Shown here one piece after another: positions 15,507-22,675 of a stretch of 22,675 nucleotides of DNA. The first letter of the stretch is position 1, and every line of letters starts with the position of its first letter. This DNA is from CAZVED01 sp964626205. GTDB lineage: Bacteria; Patescibacteriota; Patescibacteriia; SG8-24. The translations under genes were made by a program, and so were the position numbers. Where the stretch lies: positions 1-22,675 of the forward strand of contig CAZVED010000014.1 in the NCBI GenBank assembly GCA_964626205.1, read 5' to 3'. Below the pieces are notes generated by a model. That model was not told where the DNA came from. It saw only the letters and a list, made by a program, of their open reading frames with translations, and did not search any database.

Positions 15507-15542
15507 GATTCCTCCGAACCTCGGGAGTACCGAGGACATCCG

Positions 15543-15571
15543 AGCGTATCGGAAAGCGGGCTTCGCGTCAA
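15543..15571 (-). promoter_or_regulatory. Promoter of the HMG-CoA reductase gene
   Basis: Minus strand TTGACG (15566-15571), 17 nt, TACGCT (15543-15548). The leader carries a small hairpin (cctcgg-tactc-ccgagg, about 15519-15535) just before the Shine-Dalgarno. Confidence 0.72.
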
Positions 15572-15645
15572 TGCTTTGAGTGCGTGCTGGAGTGGTGCTG
15601 GGTGGGGTGTCCTGGCAGAGACTCGCGCAGTCCGAGAGGAGAAAG

Positions 15646-15746
15646 TGTGTCATTGCGAGGGTGGGCGTACTCGCCTACCCGAAGCAATCCCGAACATGGA
15701 CGGGATTGCTTCAGGTCGATGAGTACATCGACCCTCGCAATGACAC
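15646..15746. repeat. Palindromic repeat, copy C (MITE/REP-like)
   Basis: Outer inverted repeats tgtgtcattgcgag (15646-15659) and ctcgcaatgacac (15734-15746); inner inverted repeat cgaagcaatcccg (15680-15692) with cgggattgcttc (15701-15712). 15646-15712 matches copy B 14238-14304 with one T/C change; the right third differs. The rest of this 323-bp gap (15507-15829) holds only the two divergent promoters. Confidence 0.9.
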
Positions 15747-15792
15747 GCTGAGGAGGGGCGGAGCAGTGCTATCTGTCCAAGCACGAGTGTCG

Positions 15793-15821
15793 TTGCCCCT
15801 AGCGTCTAACCCCCGTACAAT
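15793..15821 (+). promoter_or_regulatory. Promoter of rarA, close to the start codon
   Basis: TTGCCC (15793-15798), 17 nt, TACAAT (15816-15821). ATG is at 15830, 8 nt later, so the predicted transcript starts around 15828. The AAGGAG at 15822-15827 would then lie upstream of the transcript start rather than act as ribosome binding site. Confidence 0.7.
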
Positions 15822-15829
15822 AAGGAGAT

Positions 15830-17122
15830 ATGGACCTCTTCGACTATAAGGTAAAGGATAAGCTCAGGCAGGAGGCCCCGCTGGCCGACCGCATCCGCCC
15901 AGCCACACTCGACGAGTTCGTTGGGCAGGCTGCCGTGGTCGGCGAGGGGTCGCTGCTCCGCAACCTCATCGGCAACGACGAGGTGCCGAGCATGGTCCTC
16001 TGGGGTCCACCTGGCACGGGCAAGACGACGTTAGCGCGCATCATCGCAAAGATGACCGTGTCACGGTTCGTGCAGCTTTCGGCTGTCGCTAGCGGTGTTG
16101 CCGAATTGCGTGCGGTCGTGCAAGAGGCGCAGGAGTTCCGCAAGATCGAGGTCACACGCACTATCGTCTTCGTCGATGAGATCCATCGCTGGAACAAGGC
16201 GCAGCAGGACGCGTTCCTGCCGTACGTGGAGGATGGAACGGTCACGCTCATCGGTGCAACGACCGAGAATCCGTCGTTCGAGGTGAATGCGGCTCTGCTC
16301 TCGCGGTGCAAGGTGTTCACGCTGACGAAGCTCGACGCGGCGGATATCGCGAGTCTCTTGGAGCGCGCCATTGCAGACAAGGAGAACGGTTTTCCGGATG
16401 TCGATGTGACGGTGGAGGATGGCGTCATCGGCTTCCTCGCGCAGGTGGCTGATGGCGACGCGCGGTCAGCGCTTGGAGCCTTGGAATTGGCGGTCAAATC
16501 CGCTCCGGCGATGGTGCAAAAACCGGTCAAAGGACGCGTGGACCCGGGTGCCCGGAAAATGGTACGATTGAAGCTGGAAACGGTCGCGAAAGCCCTCGCG
16601 CGATCGCACATTTTGTACGACAAAGGAGGGGAGGAGCACTACACCATCATCTCCGCGCTGCACAAGAGCATGCGCGGCAACAACGCCAACGCGGCGCTGT
16701 ACTGGCTCGGGCGCATGCTCGAGGCCGGCGATGATCCGCTGTATGTCGCGCGGCGGCTCGTCCGGTTCGCTTCAGAGGACATCGGTCTCGCGGACCCGCA
16801 AGCGCTCGTGCAAGCAACAGCTGCGTTCCAGGCAACGCATCAGCTCGGCATGCCGGAGTGCAACGTCATCCTCGCGCAGTGCGTCGCGTACCTCGCAAAG
16901 GCTCCCAAGTCCAACGCATTGTACGTCGCCTACGGTGCCGTACAGAAAGACATCCATGAACGCCCCAACGATCCGGTACCGCTCCACCTCCGCAATGCAC
17001 CGACTCAACTCATGAAACATCTCGGCTATGGGAAGGGCTATGTCTACACGCCCGACGACCCCGATGCCCCACAAGACTTCCTTCCCGAACGACTTCGTAC
17101 GCGTAAGTATCTCGATGAATGA
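15830..17122 (+). CDS. rarA: Replication-associated recombination protein RarA (MgsA/WRNIP1 family AAA+ ATPase)
   Basis: Clamp-loader-like ATPase acting at stalled replication forks and on ssDNA gaps. It has 430 residues. Domains in order: AAA+ core (about 20-180) with Walker A GPPGTGKT (59-66), Walker B IVFVDE (112-117), the RWNKAQQDAFLP segment and sensor GATTENPSF; lid and helical region; then the RarA C-terminal tetramerisation domain with HKSMRGNNANAALYWLGRML and the RRLVRFASEDIGLADP signature. Length is normal for the family. The start is fixed by the -10 box and MDLFDY. Its stop overlaps the next start (ATGA, 17119-17122), so it leads a series with two anchored proteins. Confidence 0.96.
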   Translation: MDLFDYKVKDKLRQEAPLADRIRPATLDEFVGQAAVVGEGSLLRNLIGNDEVPSMVLWGPPGTGKTTLARIIAKMTVSRFVQLSAVASGVAELRAVVQEAQEFRKIEVTRTIVFVDEIHRWNKAQQDAFLPYVEDGTVTLIGATTENPSFEVNAALLSRCKVFTLTKLDAADIASLLERAIADKENGFPDVDVTVEDGVIGFLAQVADGDARSALGALELAVKSAPAMVQKPVKGRVDPGARKMVRLKLETVAKALARSHILYDKGGEEHYTIISALHKSMRGNNANAALYWLGRMLEAGDDPLYVARRLVRFASEDIGLADPQALVQATAAFQATHQLGMPECNVILAQCVAYLAKAPKSNALYVAYGAVQKDIHERPNDPVPLHLRNAPTQLMKHLGYGKGYVYTPDDPDAPQDFLPERLRTRKYLDE

Positions 17123-18096
17123 ATCCTATGATCGACCGTCGCCTTGCGTCCGCCGCACTCATCATCCTCGGCATGTCCGCACTCGTCGCTGTCGGGTTGT
17201 CCTTGAGTCAACCTGATCACGATGCCGTTCTCTCTGCCGCAATGATGGATCTTGCTGCACGGGAAGTCGTGACGGGAACGATCCGCATCGAAACTCTCGT
17301 GCCGTCGGGCGTACTCGGTCTTGGTTTGCAGGATGCGCCGAATATCCGCCTACCGATCGGTGTCGCTGGATCGTTCCGTTTTGACCTCGGTAGCGAAGGA
17401 CGCCCCCCAGTGTTCGCTGCGGAGCTTTTACTCGCGCTTGAAGGCGGCGAGACGCTCCCGGATGCGCCGGGTATGGATATCCTTACGACCGGGCACGGAA
17501 CGGTGTATCTTCGACCACATGACTTCCCGACCGCGGAAGAGTTCGGTATCGACATGGCGCAGCTCGATGGCCGCTGGTTCCGCGTTGCCACGCGGGAATT
17601 CGCTGCACTCACAGGAGGTGACGTACTCGCCGCGAATGAGGTGCCGACGCGCGACCCTGACCTTTCCGGCATGAAGTCCATGCTTGCAGATGGCGTATTC
17701 ACGGTCGTCCGTCGGATAGCAGCGGAAGACATCGGTGGCCTCCCGACACGGCACTACCGCGTTGCGCCGTCTTCGGCACCGTTCCTCCTGTTTTTAGAAG
17801 ACGCCATTGAACAGTTCCTCGGTCGCGACCGGACCGATGCGGAGCAGGAGGCCCTCCTGCGTTCGGCAGCAGGTGCCGGCATCGTCGCGGAGGCGTGGGT
17901 CGATGCCGAGACGCCGACGCTCAGGAGGTTCGGGTTCGATGTGGTGGCAATCGACGGTAGCGATGCTGCGCCGGTCCGTGTCATTATCGATATCACGCCG
18001 TCGGAATCGCCGGTTGTCGATATGGTCCCTGTAGATGCCGAAAGTTTCCTCGAAGCGATTCTCACGGAACTCGGCTGGGAAGTCGACGCCGCGTGA
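17119..18096 (+). CDS. Membrane-anchored/exported protein, related to the next gene
   Basis: 325 residues, family not recognised. One N-terminal hydrophobic segment (about 10-29), then an outward domain of about 290 residues with alternating beta strands. The middle reads GRWFRVATREFAAL, and later DAIEQFLGRDRTDAEQEALLRSAAGAGI, followed by AEAWVDAETPTLRRFGFDV and a beta stretch. This order (W-R-hydrophobic, T-x-E-Q-x-x-L-L-R, then a trait-V-W-hydrophobic strand) is repeated in the following gene, so the two are paralogs. The fold may be of the LolA/LppX/outer-lipoprotein carrier kind, but there is no lipobox Cys. It overlaps the rarA stop by 4 nt; a second ATG at 17128 is also possible. It ends 3 nt before the next gene. 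Confidence 0.78.
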   Translation: MNPMIDRRLASAALIILGMSALVAVGLSLSQPDHDAVLSAAMMDLAAREVVTGTIRIETLVPSGVLGLGLQDAPNIRLPIGVAGSFRFDLGSEGRPPVFAAELLLALEGGETLPDAPGMDILTTGHGTVYLRPHDFPTAEEFGIDMAQLDGRWFRVATREFAALTGGDVLAANEVPTRDPDLSGMKSMLADGVFTVVRRIAAEDIGGLPTRHYRVAPSSAPFLLFLEDAIEQFLGRDRTDAEQEALLRSAAGAGIVAEAWVDAETPTLRRFGFDVVAIDGSDAAPVRVIIDITPSESPVVDMVPVDAESFLEAILTELGWEVDAA

Positions 18097-18099
18097 CGT

Positions 18100-19344
18100 A
18101 TGCGCCTCCCGGAGTTCAATATCTACATCTTCATCACCGTCATCATTTCGGTGACCGCCATGCTCATGGTCGGTCTCGTGTTTTTGCTGCTGCCTGGCCC
18201 CGACGAGTTCATCCGCCGCATGCAGCTTCGTATGGTGCGCGAACGGTCGTTTACCGCAGAGATCGAGGTCGCCTACGAAGGAACGCGCGGGTATCGCGAC
18301 CGAAATTACGTTTTACGTTCGGAAGACGAGCAGTTCAGCATCCAGACATCCGGATGGTTCGACCGTCGTGAAGCAGGGAACATGCGGATGCGGCAGGAGT
18401 TTTCTATGATGCTCGGTACCGACGCGGTTGCATCAGGTACACCGACGGCGAGCGGTGTCGCAGTGCGCGTCGACGGTGACGACTACGCCCGTTTTTCCAC
18501 GTTGCCGGAGGAAATCGGCGCGTTGCGTACCGCAGGGCTCATTGGCCAATGGTTGCGTTTCGACCTCGATCGGTTGCGCGAGTCCATCGACGCCCCGTTG
18601 TTCGGCAGCGTCGGGCGTTCGTTCACGCCGACGGAGCAGGATGAGCTGCTTCGTCGCATCGCGGTATCGGCATTTCTGAGTCATCTCCGCTCCTTATCGG
18701 ACGGCGAGGCTGGCGGTAGTGCCGTGGCGCGCTACGAAACCATGCCGGAACCGCTGTTCTTCAAGGATTTTTTCCTGCGCGAGGAAGCGTTGCGGTTGGG
18801 TCGTCCGCTCTCCGAAAAGGAAGTTCGTACGGTGGATGCGGCGTTCGGCGGCGTGACGCCGCTTACGAGCGAGGTCTGGATCGGGCGGCGTGACTACCGC
18901 TTATATCGGTTGGTTTTGAGGTTTGGCGTCGAGCACGGTGCACGCAAAGGCATCATGACGGTGACGGCGGAGTTCGATGATTTTAGCGGTACGCCGTCAG
19001 GCATCGCGCCGCCGGATGGGAAGGTCACAGACATCGACGATATCCTTGCGAAGCTTTTACCATCCGTTGCCGAGCACCTTCCGCTCGCGCGCGACGGAGC
19101 GGTTCGCGTCATGGAGGCGCGTCCGGATACTGAGCGCGTCGGACTGCCGATCGACGTGCGTGACCCAGGATCGGCGGACACGGATGGCGATGGGCTTACA
19201 GACGCGATGGAGCATTTCTTCGGTACGGACCCGCGGAATCCTGACACGGACGGTGACGGCATGAACGATGGTGATGAGGTGGATGCGGGTCGTGACCCGC
19301 GAGGTCCCGGTATGCTCTTCGATTTCGGTCAGCCAGGAGGATGA
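18100..19344 (+). CDS. Anchored protein with C-terminal thrombospondin type 3-like calcium-binding repeats
   Basis: 414 residues. N-terminal membrane segment (about 9-31), then a beta-rich outward domain like the preceding protein (QWLRFDLDRL, TPTEQDELLRRIAVSAFL, LTSEVWIGRRDYRLYRLVLRF), and a C-terminal tail (about 360-405) of two Asp-rich repeats: DTDGDGLTDAMEHFFGTDP and DTDGDGMNDGDEVDAGRDP. These match thrombospondin type 3-like repeats, expected to bind calcium and common on Patescibacteria surface proteins. It starts 3 nt after the previous gene and its stop overlaps the Shine-Dalgarno region of the PBP gene. No catalytic residues recognised; a surface or cell-wall-associated role is likely. 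Confidence 0.82.
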   Translation: MRLPEFNIYIFITVIISVTAMLMVGLVFLLLPGPDEFIRRMQLRMVRERSFTAEIEVAYEGTRGYRDRNYVLRSEDEQFSIQTSGWFDRREAGNMRMRQEFSMMLGTDAVASGTPTASGVAVRVDGDDYARFSTLPEEIGALRTAGLIGQWLRFDLDRLRESIDAPLFGSVGRSFTPTEQDELLRRIAVSAFLSHLRSLSDGEAGGSAVARYETMPEPLFFKDFFLREEALRLGRPLSEKEVRTVDAAFGGVTPLTSEVWIGRRDYRLYRLVLRFGVEHGARKGIMTVTAEFDDFSGTPSGIAPPDGKVTDIDDILAKLLPSVAEHLPLARDGAVRVMEARPDTERVGLPIDVRDPGSADTDGDGLTDAMEHFFGTDPRNPDTDGDGMNDGDEVDAGRDPRGPGMLFDFGQPGG

Positions 19345-19347
19345 TGT

Positions 19348-21141
19348 ATGCGGTTTCATCTTGACCGTCTTCGGAAAACGCAGCGTAAACGGCAGGGTGC
19401 GGGCGGGGAGCGGCGCCTTCTTGTATTCAAGGTGGTCGTTATCATCGGTATCGCGGTCATCGGCATGCGACTGTACGTTTTACAGATCCGGTCGGGTCCG
19501 TTCTATGCTGCTGTCGCATCCGATCAGCACAACGTTTTCGCTGAGCTCGTTCCGGAGCGCGGCAGCATCCACGTGAGGGATCCGAAATCGCGGACGGGCG
19601 TGTTTCCGGTCGCCATCAACCGCGAAGTGACGACCATCTATGCCGTACCGAAAGACATCGAGGATCCGGGTGCGGTCGCGTCGGCGCTCGCGCCGTTGCT
19701 TGAATCGGACGAGACGTTGCGTGATGCGAAAAAGGCATGGCTGCTCGACAGATTGCTGTTGAAGGATGATCCATATGAACCATTGCTTCGCCGGGCGTCG
19801 GATGAGGTCGTTGATGCCGTTCGCGCACTCGGCATCACGAAAGGCATCGGTTTCGCGCCGGAGCCCATGCGGTTCTATCCGGAGAATGCCACACTGGCGC
19901 ATGTCGTCGGTTTTGTCGGTATGGATGCCGCAGGCGAACGCGTCGGTCGGTACGGCGTCGAAGGGTGGTGGAACGCGAAGCTGACGGGAACGCGGGGACA
20001 TCTGCAGATGGAGCGCGACCCGGTCGGGCGCATCATCGGCTCTGCTGGACGCGATGTCACGCCGGCCGTGGATGGTAGCGACCTCGTTTTGACCATCGAC
20101 CGAACGGTCCAGTACGTCGCGTGCGAGAAGTTGCAGGAGTACGTCGACCGGTTCGGGGCGCAAGGCGGTAGTGTCGTCATCATGGAGCCAAAGACCGGTG
20201 CCGTGCTCGCGATGTGCAACGTTCCGACGTTCGATCCGAACGAGTACGGGAAGGTTCCGGATATTTTCGTGTACAACAACCTCTCCATTTTCACGCCGTA
20301 TGAGCCGGGATCCATCTTCAAGCCGTTCACGCTGGCCGCGGCAATCGATGCGGGAAAGGTGACGCCAAGCACGACCTATGAGGATACGGGCGAAGTGAAG
20401 ATCGGTCCGTACACCATCAGGAACTCCGATCTCAAGGCGAACGGCGTGCAGAGCATGACACAGGTGCTTGAGAAATCGCTCAACACCGGCGTCATCTACG
20501 CTGTCCGCGAGCTCGGCGCGGAACCGTTCCGACAGTACATGGAAGATTTCGGGTTCGGAAAACTGACTGGCATTGAGATGGAGACTGAGGCGGCAGGGAA
20601 CATGTCCTCGCTTGCACGTCGTGGCGACATCTGGAGCGCGACGGCGTCGTTCGGACAAGGTATCACCATGACGCCGCTGCAGGTTGTTGCGGCGTACGGC
20701 GCCCTTGCGAACGGGGGGAAGCTCATGCAGCCGTACGTCGTCGCGGAGATCCGGCATCCGGACGGCTCTGTGGAACGCACGGAGCCGCGTGACGTTCGGC
20801 AGGTCATCACGAAGCGGTCGGCGTCGCTCGTCACGGGCATGCTCGTACGTGTCGTAGAAGACGGGCACGGCAAGCGTGCTGGGGTTCCTGGATACTGGGT
20901 CGGCGGCAAGACCGGAACCGCGCAGATAGCGGCGCCGGGCGGCGGGTATCTCAAGGATTCCTATGTCGGTTCGTTCGCAGGGTACGCGCCGGCGGATGAC
21001 CCGGCGTTCGTCATGGTCGTGAAGATCGATCGTCCCGAAGGCGTAAATTTCGCGGAATCGACTGCCGCGCCGTTGTTTGGCGAGATCGCCGATTTTCTGC
21101 TAGACTACATGGAGATTCCACCTGAGCGGCCGCTCAAATAA
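19348..21141 (+). CDS. ftsI: Class B penicillin-binding protein (FtsI/PBP2-type transpeptidase)
   Basis: D,D-transpeptidase that cross-links peptidoglycan, probably at division. It has 597 residues: a basic cytoplasmic start, one membrane anchor (about 25-45), the PBP dimerisation domain (about 65-235), and the transpeptidase domain (about 270-590). Catalytic motifs: S322-I-F-K325 in EPGSIFKPF, S377-L-N379, and K521-T-G in GGKTGTAQI. There is no PASTA domain. ATG 19348 has a strong Shine-Dalgarno AGGAGG (19335-19340) 7 nt upstream, overlapping the previous stop codon. It is followed after 17 nt by murF, as in division/cell-wall clusters. Whether it is FtsI or elongation PBP2 is not settled, but the neighbour murF favours FtsI. 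Confidence 0.93.
   Translation: MRFHLDRLRKTQRKRQGAGGERRLLVFKVVVIIGIAVIGMRLYVLQIRSGPFYAAVASDQHNVFAELVPERGSIHVRDPKSRTGVFPVAINREVTTIYAVPKDIEDPGAVASALAPLLESDETLRDAKKAWLLDRLLLKDDPYEPLLRRASDEVVDAVRALGITKGIGFAPEPMRFYPENATLAHVVGFVGMDAAGERVGRYGVEGWWNAKLTGTRGHLQMERDPVGRIIGSAGRDVTPAVDGSDLVLTIDRTVQYVACEKLQEYVDRFGAQGGSVVIMEPKTGAVLAMCNVPTFDPNEYGKVPDIFVYNNLSIFTPYEPGSIFKPFTLAAAIDAGKVTPSTTYEDTGEVKIGPYTIRNSDLKANGVQSMTQVLEKSLNTGVIYAVRELGAEPFRQYMEDFGFGKLTGIEMETEAAGNMSSLARRGDIWSATASFGQGITMTPLQVVAAYGALANGGKLMQPYVVAEIRHPDGSVERTEPRDVRQVITKRSASLVTGMLVRVVEDGHGKRAGVPGYWVGGKTGTAQIAAPGGGYLKDSYVGSFAGYAPADDPAFVMVVKIDRPEGVNFAESTAAPLFGEIADFLLDYMEIPPERPLK
21099..21106 (+). promoter_or_regulatory. Possible internal promoter for murF
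   Basis: TGC-TAGACT (hexamer 21101-21106) inside the 3' end of the PBP gene, 52 nt before the murF start; it is the same box as at 6158. No clear -35, so this may be chance. Confidence 0.3.
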
Positions 21142-21158
21142 GCTTAAACGTCACCTCC

Positions 21159-22454
21159 ATGCGCGAATTCATCGCTCAGCAGCTCGCTGCCGCCGCCCGC
21201 CGCGTCCTCGCACGGGAACGTCCGCACGTCATCGGTGTGACCGGGTCTGTCGGAAAGAGTTCGGCGAAGCAGGCTATCGGCGCGGTCTTGCGCCGAAAGT
21301 TCGCCGCGCGCGTGAGTGTGAAGAATCTCAACACGGAAATCGGTGTACCGCTCACGGTGCTCGGTCTTCCTGCTGCGGGGTCCTCTGCCATCCGGTGGAT
21401 AGCGACGCTATGGGCCGCGTTTTGGCGAAGCGTGCGCCGACAGCCCGGTTACCCCGCGGTGCTTGTCCTCGAAATGGCTGCAGACCGCAAAGGTGACATT
21501 CGCAAGCTGGCCGGCATTGCCAAGCCTGACATCGCGGTCGTGACCGCGGTCGGGGAGTCACACGCGGAGTTCCTCGGTTCACGCGAGGAGATCATGCGTG
21601 AGAAACGTGCAATCGTGGAGGCGCTCGGTAAGGATGGTATCGCGGTCCTCAATCGCGACGATGCGATGGTGTGGGGCATGCGTGAGAAGTGCAAGGGTCG
21701 CGTCGTGAGCTATGGCTTCGATGTGGATGCGGACATTCGCGGTATGGAACCGTCCATGAACGTTTCGTGCGATCCGAAAGGTGGACGCTGCGGCATGAGT
21801 TTCAAAATCACGGACGGCAACGCGACTGTACCGGTGTTTCTGCCAGGCGTGCTTGGCCGCCATGCTGCATATGCAGCGCTCGCGGCAGCCGCGGTCGGCG
21901 TCGCAAAGGGGATGAACCTCGTCGAGATCGCCGACGGCCTTGCGGATTATGAAGCGCCGCCAGGCCGCATGCGCTTCATTCTCGGTATCAAGAACACGGT
22001 GCTCATCGACGATTCCTACAACTCCTCGCCCATGTCCACATTCGCGGCAATCGATGCGCTTCGGGAGATGGTCATCCCGGAGGAGAACAAGCGTATCGCC
22101 GTGCTTGGCGACATGTTGGAGCTTGGTGCGATGTCCGCTGATCAGCATGCCGCGGTCGGGCGCTCCGTTGCGGCGGACGGCATCGATCTGCTCGTGCTCG
22201 TTGGTGAGCGCATGGGTGATGCGAAGAAGGCCGCGCTTGAGGCCGGCATGAACGAAGGTCAGGTGTTTCTTTTCGCGACTGCCGCGGAGGCCGGACGGTT
22301 CGTACAGGAGCGCATGAAGCAAGGAGATATCGTGCTCGTGAAGGGGTCGCAGGGTATGCGCATGGAACGGGTCGTGAAGGAAGTCATGGCGGACCCGCTT
22401 CGCGCGGAAGAACTCTTGGTACGCCATACTCCGGAGTGGTTGGCGCGCCCCTAA
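21159..22454 (+). CDS. murF: UDP-N-acetylmuramoyl-tripeptide--D-alanyl-D-alanine ligase (MurF), short N-terminus
   Basis: ATP-dependent cytoplasmic ligase adding D-Ala-D-Ala to the peptidoglycan precursor. It has 431 residues. The Mur ligase P-loop GVTGSVGKSS is at 26-35, near the very start, followed by the KNLNTEIGVPLTVL segment, VLVLEMAADRKGDI, the AVVTAVGESHAEFLGSREEI motif, the NRDD motif, and the C-terminal part with PPGRM, LIDDSYNSSPMS, GDMLELG and VKGSQGMRMERVV. MurF of Escherichia coli has about 100 residues before the P-loop that bind the UDP-MurNAc part; here only about 25 remain, as in other Patescibacteria members I know of. No Shine-Dalgarno is seen before ATG 21159. It lies 17 nt after the PBP gene. 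The Mur ligase call is certain, the MurF assignment very likely. Confidence 0.92.
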   Translation: MREFIAQQLAAAARRVLARERPHVIGVTGSVGKSSAKQAIGAVLRRKFAARVSVKNLNTEIGVPLTVLGLPAAGSSAIRWIATLWAAFWRSVRRQPGYPAVLVLEMAADRKGDIRKLAGIAKPDIAVVTAVGESHAEFLGSREEIMREKRAIVEALGKDGIAVLNRDDAMVWGMREKCKGRVVSYGFDVDADIRGMEPSMNVSCDPKGGRCGMSFKITDGNATVPVFLPGVLGRHAAYAALAAAAVGVAKGMNLVEIADGLADYEAPPGRMRFILGIKNTVLIDDSYNSSPMSTFAAIDALREMVIPEENKRIAVLGDMLELGAMSADQHAAVGRSVAADGIDLLVLVGERMGDAKKAALEAGMNEGQVFLFATAAEAGRFVQERMKQGDIVLVKGSQGMRMERVVKEVMADPLRAEELLVRHTPEWLARP

Positions 22455-22468
22455 GGAGCGAGTGGGTC

Positions 22469-22497
22469 TGGACAACGGCTGCGGGCCATGGTATGGT
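22469..22497 (+). promoter_or_regulatory. Promoter of tRNA-Glu
   Basis: TGGACA (22469-22474), 17 nt, TATGGT (22492-22497); predicted start around 22504, 14 nt before the mature tRNA. Confidence 0.78.
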
Positions 22498-22517
22498 CTG
22501 TCGGCACAAATGGACGC

Positions 22518-22595
22518 GGTCCCATCGTCTAGCCCGGTCCAGGACGTCTCCCTCTCACGGAGAAAACAGGGGTTCGAATCCCCTTGGGACTACCA
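22518..22595 (+). tRNA. tRNA-Glu (anticodon CTC)
   Basis: Cloverleaf: acceptor GGTCCCA/TGGGACT (first pair G-T), anticodon arm TCTCC-CTCTCAC-GGAGA with anticodon CTC reading GAG, T arm AGGGG-TTCGAAT-CCCCT, discriminator A, encoded CCA. The D loop is long. Own promoter and terminator. Confidence 0.95.
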
Positions 22596-22599
22596 ATTT

Positions 22600-22625
22600 C
22601 GCTCTCCACCATGGAGGGCGATTTT
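22600..22625 (+). terminator. Intrinsic terminator of tRNA-Glu
   Basis: A 9-bp stem (22600-22608 cgctctcca with 22612-22620 tggagggcg, one wobble), 3-nt loop, then ATTTTG. The remaining bases to 22675 hold nothing I can recognise. Confidence 0.85.
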
Positions 22626-22675
22626 GTTTGTAGTCTCAGCGGAGATGAGCACCTCTGGTTTCATCATTTCGGAGA

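Noticed and set aside
14238..15746. CRISPR array from the repeated CATTGCGAG / CGAAGCAATCCCG blocks
   Set aside because: Only two full copies and a half copy, kilobases apart, palindromic, with no regular spacers and no cas genes.
15580..15849. 89-aa plus-strand frame covering repeat C
   Set aside because: Its translation is mostly the repeat itself, and similar peptides appear at copy B; no ribosome site.
19480..20868. 462-aa open frame on the minus strand
   Set aside because: Antisense to the PBP gene whose catalytic motifs are intact; His/Arg-rich shadow.

Overview
The window is one gene-dense stretch of high-GC bacterial DNA (about 60% by eye, standard genetic code). Its gene content suggests a member of the Candidate Phyla Radiation / Patescibacteria. 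The hints are a class II B12-dependent ribonucleotide reductase with TSCPD and zinc-ribbon tail, a DUF5671 membrane protein, a MurF that starts directly at its P-loop, thrombospondin-type-3-like repeats on an anchored protein, and many short hydrophilic or single-pass proteins of no known family. This assignment is an inference from gene content, not from a marker phylogeny.

Layout. 3-2138 is the 3' part of nrdJ, closed by a strong terminator. 2197-4697 is a two-gene operon, an HtrA/Deg serine protease overlapping a PQQ-type sugar dehydrogenase. 4776-5111 is a monocistronic, highly charged small protein. 5163-6145 is a promoter, a 25-codon methionine-rich leader ORF, a set of alternative hairpins ending in an intrinsic terminator, and a gene distantly related to DUF62/SAM hydroxide adenosyltransferases. 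6170-9387 is a tight operon of VKOR, CcdA, a DipZ-like thioredoxin and UppP. 9462-10714 on the minus strand is a Cys-rich exported protein and a DUF5671 protein. 10881-11507 is an orphan. 11704-14179 on the minus strand holds a coiled-coil protein, a four-helix membrane coiled-coil protein, tRNA-Pro(CGG) and a small anchored protein. 14370-15506 (minus) is a class II HMG-CoA reductase bracketed by two near-identical palindromic repeats. 15830-22454 is rarA, two related anchored proteins, a class B penicillin-binding protein and murF, read as one series. tRNA-Glu(CTC) closes the window.

How the genes work together. VKOR makes disulfides, CcdA with the thioredoxin-fold protein carries reducing power outward, and the neighbouring exported 10-Cys protein is a plausible client. 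UppP, the PBP and MurF are peptidoglycan functions, and HMG-CoA reductase belongs to the mevalonate route to isoprenoids. Promoters are unusually readable: about TTGACA, 16-18 nt, then TANNNT. Several -10 boxes sit only 6-8 nt before the start codon, which implies leaderless mRNAs.

The most striking signal is at 5163-5347. It looks like a classical ribosome-mediated transcription attenuator sensing methionine: six Met codons among seven, then mutually exclusive hairpins 1:2, 2:3 and 3:4, the last being a terminator. The gene it would control resembles a family that converts SAM to methionine plus adenosine. The structures are seen in the sequence; the regulatory logic is inference.
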